DNA of 13,791 bases from an uncultured Lachnospiraceae bacterium (GCA_902803355.1 CADCPP010000079.1:1-13791); one strand, 5' to 3'. Shown: positions 6,700 to 13,047, numbered from the stretch's first letter. Notes: generated from the sequence alone by a model not told the origin. Made by a program: numbers and translations.

Positions 6700-8232
6700 T
6701 TATTCCATGTAATGAAGATCGCTTGTCCGGGGCATTCCGAGGGGAAGGTCCGTGCCCCCCGGCCAGGAAATGCTTGCCGAGCTGACGCTGAACACGATAT
6801 GCTGTCCGTCCAGGTTTGCCGGAAGTGTCGGTTCTTTGGAATAGGGGGACTTGATACAGATCATCTTCACCTCTCGCGTGACGCTCTCGCCGACCTGCGT
6901 TCCGCTCAGCACCTGCGGCTCATCCAGAATAATGATGCGGTAGGTATTCTTTTTATTGGCATTGGCCGCGTTGGGATCCGGCATTCCCTGAAGTCTGATC
7001 ACCTCGTCATAGCTGTAGGTATTGACGCTGCCCTCAAGGACGATCCGGCCCGCAGCCTCTTCCGCTGCTTTCCACCTGGCCAGGGCTTCCTCCTGCGGAT
7101 CGGCAGTGGTCTCCTCCTTAGCCGCGGTCTCTTCCTCCACCGTCGTTTCCTCTTCAGCCGTGCTTTCCGGCTCGCTTGTCGTGCCCTGCTCCGCCGTGGT
7201 CTCCGCCGTTTCCGCGCTGGTGACCGGTGCGGGAACAGTCCTTCCCTCCGTGCTTTCCGTATCAGCCGCTGTTTCGGCCGAAGGCACCAAAGTCGTCACC
7301 GGGGTGTTCCCCTGTCCGGACAGCTTCGCGATCCCGAAGATCCCGCCGCCGATCACGGCAGCTGCCGCGATCACGATGAGTACGGTCTTCCCGGCGGAGA
7401 GCCCTGCTCCCGCAGCGGCTGCTGAAACTCCCGCGGCAGCGGTCCCCGCTGTCTTCCGCCCTGCCTCTGAGGAAAGAGTTGACAGCGTTTCCGCCGCGTT
7501 TGCGGACAGGTTTCCGGCTGCGGCAAGGCCATCTCCCGAAACGTCCCCGATAATTCGCCGGAAAAGCACGGGGTCGGGTTTTTCCGCCGAGCTGTCCCTG
7601 CTGCGGAAAAGCCAGAGCAGGAAGAGGATCGGGCTGAGATCGTACAGCTTAGTGCCCTTCTTCTCCAGTTCGCGGACCTTCTTTTCGACCTTCCTCCGGC
7701 CGTAGAGAAGGCGGCTCTTCACTGCGCTCTCGCTCACGTTCATGGCCGCGGCGATCTCCTTCACGGACATTTCCTCATAGTAAAACATGCCGATGGCCGC
7801 CCGCTGATCCTCCGGAAGCTCATCCAGGATCTCCCGGATAAGGCGCGTCGTTTCTTCCTGCTCCATGTACTGCTCAGGAAGATTCTCCGTGCGCTCGTCC
7901 TCAAAGAAGTCCTCTGCCGGGATATCTTCGTCCTCGCCCGCGCTCAGCTCGCTGAAGAGCAGCGGCTTCTTCTTTTTCAGCCAGTCGCACGCGGTGTTGG
8001 CTGCGATCTGCCTGATCCAGGACGTAAATGCACCCTCATCGCCCTCAAAGCCGTCCAGGTGCGAAAATGCCTTAATATAGGAATCCTGCAGGATGTCGAA
8101 GGCATCGTCTTCATTTTTGATCATGGACCGGACTGTGTAGTAGACCTTGCTGTAGCTCCTCTCGTACAGCGCCGCAATCGCCTCTTGGTCCCCGTTCTTC
8201 GCTTTTTTGATCAGTTCACTGTCCTTCATCAT
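6700..8232 (-). CDS. ECF RNA polymerase sigma factor fused to a transmembrane helix and extracytoplasmic domain
   Basis: A 510-aa protein, whereas ordinary ECF sigma factors have about 160-200 aa. Region sigma-2 covers about 8-85 (DAFDILQDSYIKAFSHL at 43-59, SWIRQIAANTACDWL at 71-85). An acidic linker follows, then sigma-4 at about 128-186 (LPEDQRAAIGMFYYEEMSVKEIA, split by G148, then the HTH around NVSESAVKSRL). After a cytosolic Ala/Ser-rich stretch there is one transmembrane helix (about 282-301, VLIVIAAAAVIGGGIFGIA). A T/E-rich linker (310-380, with EEETT-type repeats) and a C-terminal domain of about 125 residues would then lie outside the cell. Sigma factor and membrane sensor are thus one chain, and no separate anti-sigma gene is seen. 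ATG 8232 has GGGAG 7 nt upstream and overlaps the small ORF by ATGA. Release probably needs proteolysis or occurs at the membrane; this is inference. Confidence 0.88.
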   Translation of the reverse strand: MMKDSELIKKAKNGDQEAIAALYERSYSKVYYTVRSMIKNEDDAFDILQDSYIKAFSHLDGFEGDEGAFTSWIRQIAANTACDWLKKKKPLLFSELSAGEDEDIPAEDFFEDERTENLPEQYMEQEETTRLIREILDELPEDQRAAIGMFYYEEMSVKEIAAAMNVSESAVKSRLLYGRRKVEKKVRELEKKGTKLYDLSPILFLLWLFRSRDSSAEKPDPVLFRRIIGDVSGDGLAAAGNLSANAAETLSTLSSEAGRKTAGTAAAGVSAAAAGAGLSAGKTVLIVIAAAAVIGGGIFGIAKLSGQGNTPVTTLVPSAETAADTESTEGRTVPAPVTSAETAETTAEQGTTSEPESTAEEETTVEEETAAKEETTADPQEEALARWKAAEEAAGRIVLEGSVNTYSYDEVIRLQGMPDPNAANANKKNTYRIIILDEPQVLSGTQVGESVTREVKMICIKSPYSKEPTLPANLDGQHIVFSVSSASISWPGGTDLPLGMPRTSDLHYME

Positions 8233-8354
8233 CTGTCCGCTCCCTGTTTCCTGCTTATCCGCAGCAGCGTTTTCAGCAAACGCTCTTTTTTCTCTCCGTC
8301 GATCGGAAATGACTCGACCGCGCGCCGTATGAGAGATCTGAAAAAATCCTTCAC
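8229..8354 (-). CDS. Small 41-aa basic helical protein, translationally coupled to the sigma factor
   Basis: A 42-codon frame starts at GTG 8354 and ends in TGA at 8231-8229, overlapping the sigma-factor ATG (8232) as ATGA. Purine-rich AAAGGAGAGGAG (8370-8359) precedes the GTG at useful spacing. The product starts MKDFFRSLIRRAVESF and ends LLKTLLRISRKQGADR, so it looks like one or two basic amphipathic helices separated by PIDGEKKE. It has no membrane segment or known domain. Its place between the ECF-type promoter and the sigma gene suggests a coupling leader or a small regulator binding sigma factor or membrane. The strong ribosome binding site and the overlap are the main evidence that it is translated; conservation has not been tested. 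Confidence 0.55.
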   Translation of the reverse strand: MKDFFRSLIRRAVESFPIDGEKKERLLKTLLRISRKQGADR

Positions 8355-8398
8355 CGTGCTCCTCTCCTTTTCCGGCAGCTCTTGCCGCCTCACTTCTG

Positions 8399-8426
8399 TA
8401 ACGAACGAAGAGTGCTCCCGGTTGCA
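8399..8426 (-). promoter_or_regulatory. Putative ECF-sigma-type (autoregulated) promoter
   Basis: Reading the minus strand, TGCAACC (from 8426) is followed by CGTTA (8403-8399), with 17 nt between AAC and CGT. This resembles Firmicute ECF promoters of the form TG(A/C)AAC, 16-17 nt, CGT(A/C), such as those of SigW. No good TTGACA/TATAAT pair lies near. An A/T-rich stretch with the palindrome GAAAATTTTC (8446-8455) just upstream could act as an UP element or regulator site. The start would be about 40 nt before the small ORF's GTG. ECF factors often transcribe their own operon, so autoregulation is the simplest reading. Confidence 0.5.
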
Positions 8427-8496
8427 GGATCTTTAAAAAAATTTGGAAAATTTTCGTTTTTCGAAATAACCGCGTTCAGTATATCTATGATGGCTT

Positions 8497-8550
8497 AAAA
8501 AAAAAGCGCCGCGGCATCTTCCCATCACGGATCACCTGAAGCACGCGGCA
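8497..8550 (-). terminator. Probable intrinsic terminator of the tpiA-to-ExbD-like operon
   Basis: On the minus strand, GCCGCG (8549-8544) pairs with CGCGGC (8514-8509), with weaker pairing inside (GC, TC with GA, GC). The stem is followed by GC and a run of nine T (8505-8497). The loop is longer than usual, about 29 nt, so strength is uncertain. It lies about 50 nt after the stop of the last operon gene and before the ECF-type promoter, so it would separate the two minus-strand units. Confidence 0.55.
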
Positions 8551-8564
8551 GCAATGTTTGAGGG

Positions 8565-8587
8565 AGAAAGATCCGTTTGATCTTTCC
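8565..8587 (-). other. RNA hairpin just after the last operon gene
   Basis: A perfect 8-bp inverted repeat (GAAAGATC at 8566-8573, GATCTTTC at 8579-8586, 5-nt loop) extended by one G-U pair begins 10 nt after the stop codon at 8597. No T-run follows on either strand, so it is not a classical terminator. It may protect the 3' end or pause polymerase ahead of the terminator at 8497-8550. Together with the terminator, promoter and small ORF it accounts for most of the 364 nt between the two large genes. Confidence 0.4.
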
Positions 8588-8596
8588 AAGGATTGT

Positions 8597-9169
8597 TTAC
8601 TGTTTCTGCGTTGCCCTGTAGCTGATGGCCAGTTCCTTCAGCACATCTTTCACGGCCTCATACGCCTCGTTGTCCGCGTAGTCGTCGATCAGAAGGACGG
8701 TGTTGCCATCCTTGTAGTCTGAAAGCAGCAGGGCTTTAACGGCTTCTTCATCCTTGCAGAGCGTGCCGTTTACATAGATCTCCGTCTTGTTCACGCGGAT
8801 CACAAAATCCTCGGCATAGGTCTCCTGCGTGCTGTCCTGCATCGTTTCCACGGAGCTTTCCGCAGGCGGAGCCACCGTCGTCACGTCACCTTCTCCGCTT
8901 CCGGCACCGCCGCCGAAGCCGAGTCCGGCGAGCAGACTCGCCAGGATCACAAGGATCGATACCCCGCTGGTATTGCGAAAAGCCTTCGCTGCCGGCTTTT
9001 TTGCTTTGGATTCCTTCTTCACAAACGCCTTGGTGCCTGCCCAGCCCACGGCGCCTACACCGAACATGCCGGCGCCGATGGCAAATAGCGTCGGATTGCG
9101 GTTCTCAAAAGATCTTTCGATCATGTTTTCCGCGGCCAGCATCAGCATCGGGTTAATAAACATCATCAT
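8597..9169 (-). CDS. Two-TM membrane protein with ExbD-like extracytoplasmic domain
   Basis: A 190-aa protein. I chose ATG 9169 because GGAGG (9180-9176), inside the upstream gene, is 6 nt away; a TTG at 9190 would also be open but lacks a site. Two hydrophobic segments are seen (about 27-47 and 69-87), joined by a very basic loop (KKESKAKKPAAK). A Gly/Thr/Glu/Ser-rich linker (88-118) then leads to residues 120-186. That end follows the ExbD/TolR periplasmic pattern: VIRVNKTEIYVNG, a helix (DEEAVKALL), the strand TVLLIDDYAD, a helix, and ELAIS. It lacks the LLDV-type Asp helix of ExbD, which is instead in the neighbouring gene. It overlaps that gene by 17 nt. The likely role is a third subunit or anchor of the channel module; this is inferred from context and fold pattern. 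Confidence 0.72.
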   Translation of the reverse strand: MMMFINPMLMLAAENMIERSFENRNPTLFAIGAGMFGVGAVGWAGTKAFVKKESKAKKPAAKAFRNTSGVSILVILASLLAGLGFGGGAGSGEGDVTTVAPPAESSVETMQDSTQETYAEDFVIRVNKTEIYVNGTLCKDEEAVKALLLSDYKDGNTVLLIDDYADNEAYEAVKDVLKELAISYRATQKQ

Positions 9170-9773
9170 ATTTCTCCTCCAGTCCGGCAATGATGCGGTC
9201 CAGCGTTTCGCGGTCCCGCTTCAGGATCTGTTCCGTGCCCACGGACAGCACGATGATCACCCGGTCGGCTTTTTCCGTGCTGCCGCTGCTGTTTGCTTCG
9301 ATATATTGCTCCAGCCAGTTTGCAAGGCGGGCAAAGGTCGTTTCGGCGTTGTCATTGGTAAAATCTGCCGCGGGAAAGGCATCGCCCGGTGCGGCAGCCG
9401 AAAGCTTGCGGTGCGTGGTATCCTGCGTATCGTAAATGCAGTTTATGGTCACGATCTTGACGCGCCGCCCGATCACGCTGTCCTCGTATTCGGCAAGGCG
9501 CTGCTCGTAGCGGGCTTCCAGGGCTTCCTGATCAAACAGCTGCGCCTCCAGAGAGGCGATCTCCGCATCCTTTGCGGCCGCCTGCTTCTCAAGATCGCTT
9601 TTCTCCTGCCGGGCCGCTCTCGCCTCAGATTCCGCTTCTGCCGTCACCTTTTTCGTGTTCAGCGCATTGCTGATGATCACGATGAACAGGATAATGAAGA
9701 TCACATCCAGCAGCGGCGTGAGTTCGATGGGCGCATTCGACCTGCTTGCGGAGGCGGGATTTTTTCTCTTCAT
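9153..9773 (-). CDS. ExbD/TolR-like proton channel subunit with coiled coil
   Basis: A 206-aa single-span protein. The N-terminus is basic, followed by IELTPLLDVIFIILFIVI (16-33), which carries the conserved membrane Asp (D23) through which ExbD, TolR and MotB stators pass protons. Residues about 43-98 are a heptad-like charged coiled coil (EARAARQEKSDLEKQAAAK onward). The outer domain (100-206) has two strand-like segments, RVKIVTINCIYD and RVIIVLSVGT, then a final helix; I cannot assign it to OmpA or classical ExbD. AAGGAGG ends 4 nt before ATG 9773, and the gap to the ExbB-like gene is 9 nt. In Gram-negatives such pairs energise outer-membrane or wall-linked work; here no outer membrane is suggested, so the partner is unknown. 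Family call by the TM motif is strong. Confidence 0.8.
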   Translation of the reverse strand: MKRKNPASASRSNAPIELTPLLDVIFIILFIVIISNALNTKKVTAEAESEARAARQEKSDLEKQAAAKDAEIASLEAQLFDQEALEARYEQRLAEYEDSVIGRRVKIVTINCIYDTQDTTHRKLSAAAPGDAFPAADFTNDNAETTFARLANWLEQYIEANSSGSTEKADRVIIVLSVGTEQILKRDRETLDRIIAGLEEKYDDVY

Positions 9774-9782
9774 TGCGCCTCC

Positions 9783-10310
9783 TTACTGTGCCTCTTTGAT
9801 GATCGTCTCCAGGCTCAGGCGCTCGATCGCGCTGTCCACGGTGTCGAACCTCGCGTCGATATCATTGACGAGCTTTCCGGGAAGGATCGCATCCACCGCC
9901 TTCAGAATGATGGCGCAGACAAGGCCCCAAAAGGTCGTCCAAAGCGCCTGCGAGAGGCCGGCGACCAGGCTGTCGATATCCGCCAGATCGCTGGTGACGA
10001 GGCCAAGCACGGTTCCGAAAATGCCCAGCAGCGGAAAGAGACTGATCAGCTGCGAAGCGACCACATAGAAAGAATAGCGCTTATTGTACTCTTCGCGGTT
10101 TTCTTCGAGCTTTTTCCGGTCGTAGCTTACCTTCTGCTCCGCCGTGGCCGAGACGTTTCCTTTTTTGTCCAGCTTTTCCCGGTAGGCGTTTTCCCGCACC
10201 TCAATGCGGCCAAAGGCAAGCAGGATCTCCTTGAATTTCATGCTGCACCAGAGAAGCACCGCCAGCACAGCGATGCCGAGGATAATGATCAATACACTGA
10301 TAAAGTCCAT
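9783..10310 (-). CDS. MotA/TolQ/ExbB-like proton channel subunit
   Basis: A compact 175-aa protein with three membrane segments (about 4-22, 82-106 and 117-141). The cytosolic stretch between the first two (25-80) is highly charged. The hallmark ExbB/TolQ sequence is present: SLFPLLGIFGTVLGLVTS (90-107) and GLSQALWTTFWGLVCAI (118-134), with Thr100 and Thr125/126 where ExbB has its channel threonines. It is shorter than E. coli ExbB (244 aa) and lacks the long tail of ZorA, which argues against a Zorya defence motor. ATG 10310 has AGGAGGGGG a few nt upstream. It is the first gene of the three-gene membrane module and lies 46 nt after the phospholipid synthase gene, the longest gap in the operon. 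With the next gene it should form a pentamer-dimer proton channel, by analogy with ExbBD. Confidence 0.83.
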   Translation of the reverse strand: MDFISVLIIILGIAVLAVLLWCSMKFKEILLAFGRIEVRENAYREKLDKKGNVSATAEQKVSYDRKKLEENREEYNKRYSFYVVASQLISLFPLLGIFGTVLGLVTSDLADIDSLVAGLSQALWTTFWGLVCAIILKAVDAILPGKLVNDIDARFDTVDSAIERLSLETIIKEAQ

Positions 10311-10356
10311 CTGTCCCCCTCCTGTATTCCTCTGCCGCCTTCGGGAGGATCTGCCT

Positions 10357-10983
10357 TCAGTCTGCCTGTTTTTCCTCCTGAACGGCCGTATTTTTGAGCA
10401 GTTTCCGGTAAAACAGGCCGTAAGCCGTCATATTCGCCAGAGCGACTGCCGTCGCCGTCAGGATCAGGATGTTCGCGGTCTTCTCGGAGATCGATGTCGA
10501 GACGAGCAGGACCGCGATAATGATGTACAAAACGACGGTCGTTGCCTTGCCGTGCCAGCGGGCGCTGTTCACGCCCTTGTCTGCCCACATGGCCTTCAGG
10601 CCCCAGAGCGACATCAGCAGCGCGCCCAGCGCGAACGCGCCGATGGCGAACCACATGGCAGGGTAGCGGAAGGCAAGCAGAATCATCATAATACCTTCGG
10701 TAAATTTATCAGCCACAGGATCCAGGATCTTGCCCAGATTGGAGATCTGGTTGAAATGGCGGGCGATAAAGCCGTCCGTCACGTCCGTCAGTCCCGAAAG
10801 CACCAGCAGCCCGGCTACGACCAGGTATTTCTTTTCCTTCACGTAGAGCCAGACGATGACCGGGATCAGGAGCAGGCGGAACAGGCTCATCAGGTTGGGG
10901 ATGGTGAAAATGCGGTTTTCATCCACCCCGGCACGGTCTGCCTGCTTCTCTGTCTCCACGGCTGTTTCACTTCTTTCCTTCAT
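10357..10983 (-). CDS. CDP-alcohol phosphatidyltransferase (PgsA/cardiolipin-synthase-like)
   Basis: A 208-aa integral membrane enzyme that joins a CDP-linked lipid to an alcohol. The complete family motif is present: D67xxD70G71xxA74R75, eight residues, G84xxxD88xxxD92. The preceding FTIPNLMSLFRLLLIPVI is the typical N-terminus of PgsA-like enzymes. About six membrane segments are visible. The polar first 24 residues and a charged C-terminus (KNTAVQEEKQAD) are extensions. Whether it makes phosphatidylglycerol phosphate, cardiolipin or another lipid cannot be decided from the sequence; a second pgsA elsewhere would favour a special role. The gene starts by an ATGA overlap with the CYTH gene, with only a weak AGAGG upstream, so it relies on translational coupling. 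Confidence 0.88.
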   Translation of the reverse strand: MKERSETAVETEKQADRAGVDENRIFTIPNLMSLFRLLLIPVIVWLYVKEKKYLVVAGLLVLSGLTDVTDGFIARHFNQISNLGKILDPVADKFTEGIMMILLAFRYPAMWFAIGAFALGALLMSLWGLKAMWADKGVNSARWHGKATTVVLYIIIAVLLVSTSISEKTANILILTATAVALANMTAYGLFYRKLLKNTAVQEEKQAD

Positions 10984-11498
10984 TGTTTTGCCTCTTTGAT
11001 CTGTTTTGCCAGCGCCGCGTTGGTATAGGCGGGATCATCCGTCACCTCCCGGATCAGATGAAGCTCCGGCGGGAGGATGAGAGCTTCTCCCTCGCTCTGA
11101 AGCTCCGCCTCCAGCACCGCCTGATCGGTCCAGAAGGGGAAGATGTCCACCTCGATCACGTGTCCTTCATAAGGGAAGGCGTAGCGTGTCTTTTCAATGG
11201 CCGCGCGCAGGGGGTCACGCTGCGCAAGGAAGGCCAGATAGGCTGCCTCATCGATCACCGTTTCCTTTTCCACGCGGGTCATATTGGTCAGATGCTTCTT
11301 CGCGGTATGGGTGTAGGTGACCACACCGTCTGTCACGCTTTTCCGCACTCTCGCGCGGTATTCTCCCTCTTTCACAAGATAGGTCTGCGTGATCGCGCGC
11401 ACGCGGCAGCCGGGCCGGCCTTCCAGCCAGCATACATCCGGCATTTCGATCAGAAACTTCCTCTCGATCTCAAGAGGAGCTGTTTTGCTGTCTTTCAT
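10980..11498 (-). CDS. CYTH-domain triphosphate tunnel metalloenzyme
   Basis: A 172-aa soluble protein of the CYTH/TTM family. The defining ExExK motif is E10-I-E12-R-K14. Further tunnel residues are in place: TQTYL (37-41), RARVRK (48-53), the basic THTAKK (64-69), EKETVI (77-82), EVDIF (116-120) and EAEL (130-133). These residues line an eight-strand barrel that binds a triphosphate with Mg or Mn. Bacterial members of this size are mostly tripolyphosphatases, and some are adenylate or thiamine-triphosphate enzymes; I cannot choose the substrate. I prefer ATG 11498 over GTG 11504 because AAGG (11510-11507) is 8 nt from the former and only 2 nt from the latter. It follows gpmI by 10 nt and overlaps the next gene by 4 nt. 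Confidence 0.88.
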   Translation of the reverse strand: MKDSKTAPLEIERKFLIEMPDVCWLEGRPGCRVRAITQTYLVKEGEYRARVRKSVTDGVVTYTHTAKKHLTNMTRVEKETVIDEAAYLAFLAQRDPLRAAIEKTRYAFPYEGHVIEVDIFPFWTDQAVLEAELQSEGEALILPPELHLIREVTDDPAYTNAALAKQIKEAKQ

Positions 11499-11508
11499 TT
11501 TCACGGCC

Positions 11509-13047
11509 TTACGGTCTGAGGAGCAGGGAGTGCCCGCTCATCTCCTCCGGCTGCGCGATCCCCATGAGATCCAGCAGCGTAGGGGCGATATCGCAGAGCC
11601 GCCCGCCCTCTTTCAGGCGAATGCCCTCATCCGCTCCGATGAGCAGGAAGGGCACTGGATTTGTGGTATGCGCCGTCATGGGCGCGTTTGCCTCTTCATC
11701 CCACATGACTTCACAGTTGCCATGGTCCGCGCAGAGGAACATCTGGCCTCCGGCTTTCAGCAGAGTATCGACCGCGCGCCCCACGCAGGTATCCACGGCT
11801 TCCACTGCGGCGACAGCCGCCTCGAATACGCCGGTGTGCCCCACCATATCGGGGTTCGCAAAATTGATGATGATCAGGTCGTACTTTCCGCTTTCGATCG
11901 CTTCGCAGAGCTTATCGCAGACCGTAAAAGCGCTCATTTCCGGCTGCAGGTCGTAGGTGGCCACCTTCGGCGAGGGCACGAGGATACGGTCCTCTCCTTC
12001 GTTCGGCGTCTCCACGCCGCAGTTGAAGAAGAAGGTCACATGCGCGTACTTTTCGGTCTCCGCAAGGCGCAGCTGCTTCAGGCCGAGCGAGGAAACATAT
12101 TCGCCCAGGGTGTTCTTGAAGCTTTCCTTTCCATAGGCGACCAGATGGTTCGGGATGGTCTTGTCATAGTCGGTAAAGAAGACATAGCAAAGGTCCTCAA
12201 GCTGTCTTCTCTCAAAGCCGGCAAAGTCCGGATCCAGGAAGGCGCGGGAGATCTCTCTTGCGCGGTCCGGCCGGAAGTTGAAGAAGATGACGGCGTCGCC
12301 GCTCTTTACGCGGCGGACGGGCTCATCCCCTTCGTAGCAGACGATCGGCTTTACGAACTCATCCGTCACGCCTTCATCATAGGAGGCCTGCAGGGCAGCG
12401 TCCGGGTCTGCCGCGGGGATGCCGGCGCCGAGCGTCAGCGCGCGGTAAGCCTTCTCCACGCGTTCCCAGCGGTTGTCGCGGTCCATGGCATAGTAGCGGC
12501 CCACGATGGTCCCGAGCTTTCCGATGCCCAGTTCCTTCATTTTGCCTTCCAGCTCCTTCACATAGGAAAGGCCGGAAGTGGGCGGCGTATCGCGGCCGTC
12601 CAGGAAGGCGTGGACGATCACGTCCTTTACGCCTTCGCGCTTTGCCATGTCCAGCAGGGCATAGATATGCGTGTTGTGGCTGTGCACGCCGCCGTCCGAA
12701 ACCAGGCCGAACAGGTGCAGTGCCGCGCCGTCGCTTTTTGCTTTGCTCATGGCCGCAAGCAGGGCTTTATTCGCAAAGAAGCCTCCGTCTTCGATATCCT
12801 TCGTGATGCGGGTCAGGTCCTGATAGACGATCCTGCCGGCGCCCATATTCATGTGACCCACCTCGGAGTTGCCCATCTGGCCGTCCGGAAGGCCCACGTA
12901 GAGGCCGCTCGCCTGTCCCTGCACAAAGGGATATTCTTTCATGAGACGGTCCAGCGTCGGGGTCTTTGCCGCCTTCACGGCATTGCCTTTCACCTCATCG
13001 GTCAGGCCGAGACCGTCCATGATCATCAGCATCGTCGGGCGTTTCAT
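11509..13047 (-). CDS. gpmI: 2,3-bisphosphoglycerate-independent phosphoglycerate mutase
   Basis: A full-length 512-aa enzyme that interconverts 3- and 2-phosphoglycerate in lower glycolysis, using two Mn ions and a phosphoserine intermediate. Visible are the metal site DG (D11), the catalytic serine in MGNSEVGH (S61), VSDGGVHSH (117-124), HAFLDGRDTPP (146-156), GRYYAMDRDNRW (183-194), FNFRPDRAR (256-264), NPDMVGHTG (398-406), ADHGNCE (440-446) and TAHTTNPVP (458-466). All match the family, with no missing key residue. ATG 13047 overlaps the tpiA stop as ATGA; the ribosome binding site is weak, so translation is probably coupled. The Mn-dependent enzyme is sensitive to low pH in spore formers. 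Confidence 0.98.
   Translation of the reverse strand: MKRPTMLMIMDGLGLTDEVKGNAVKAAKTPTLDRLMKEYPFVQGQASGLYVGLPDGQMGNSEVGHMNMGAGRIVYQDLTRITKDIEDGGFFANKALLAAMSKAKSDGAALHLFGLVSDGGVHSHNTHIYALLDMAKREGVKDVIVHAFLDGRDTPPTSGLSYVKELEGKMKELGIGKLGTIVGRYYAMDRDNRWERVEKAYRALTLGAGIPAADPDAALQASYDEGVTDEFVKPIVCYEGDEPVRRVKSGDAVIFFNFRPDRAREISRAFLDPDFAGFERRQLEDLCYVFFTDYDKTIPNHLVAYGKESFKNTLGEYVSSLGLKQLRLAETEKYAHVTFFFNCGVETPNEGEDRILVPSPKVATYDLQPEMSAFTVCDKLCEAIESGKYDLIIINFANPDMVGHTGVFEAAVAAVEAVDTCVGRAVDTLLKAGGQMFLCADHGNCEVMWDEEANAPMTAHTTNPVPFLLIGADEGIRLKEGGRLCDIAPTLLDLMGIAQPEEMSGHSLLLRP

Noticed and set aside
7040..7310. Tandem DNA repeat within the sigma-fusion gene
   Set aside because: The GAA/ACC-rich stretch encodes the T/E-rich linker. 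The units vary in length and sequence, so it is low-complexity coding sequence rather than a true tandem repeat.
9153..10310. Zorya-type antiphage motor (ZorAB)
   Set aside because: The ExbB-like protein has only 175 aa and lacks the long coiled tail of ZorA. The ExbD-like protein has no OmpA-like peptidoglycan-binding domain, and no ZorC, ZorD or ZorE-like gene is next to it.
9153..10310. Flagellar MotA/MotB stator
   Set aside because: The channel protein has three membrane segments and the ExbB/TolQ-type sequence rather than four and the MotA pattern; no flagellar or chemotaxis gene is seen.
8829..10397. 522-aa open frame on the + strand opposite the ExbB/ExbD-like genes
   Set aside because: It is a shadow of the three membrane genes on the other strand, which have ribosome binding sites, overlaps and recognisable motifs; this frame has none.
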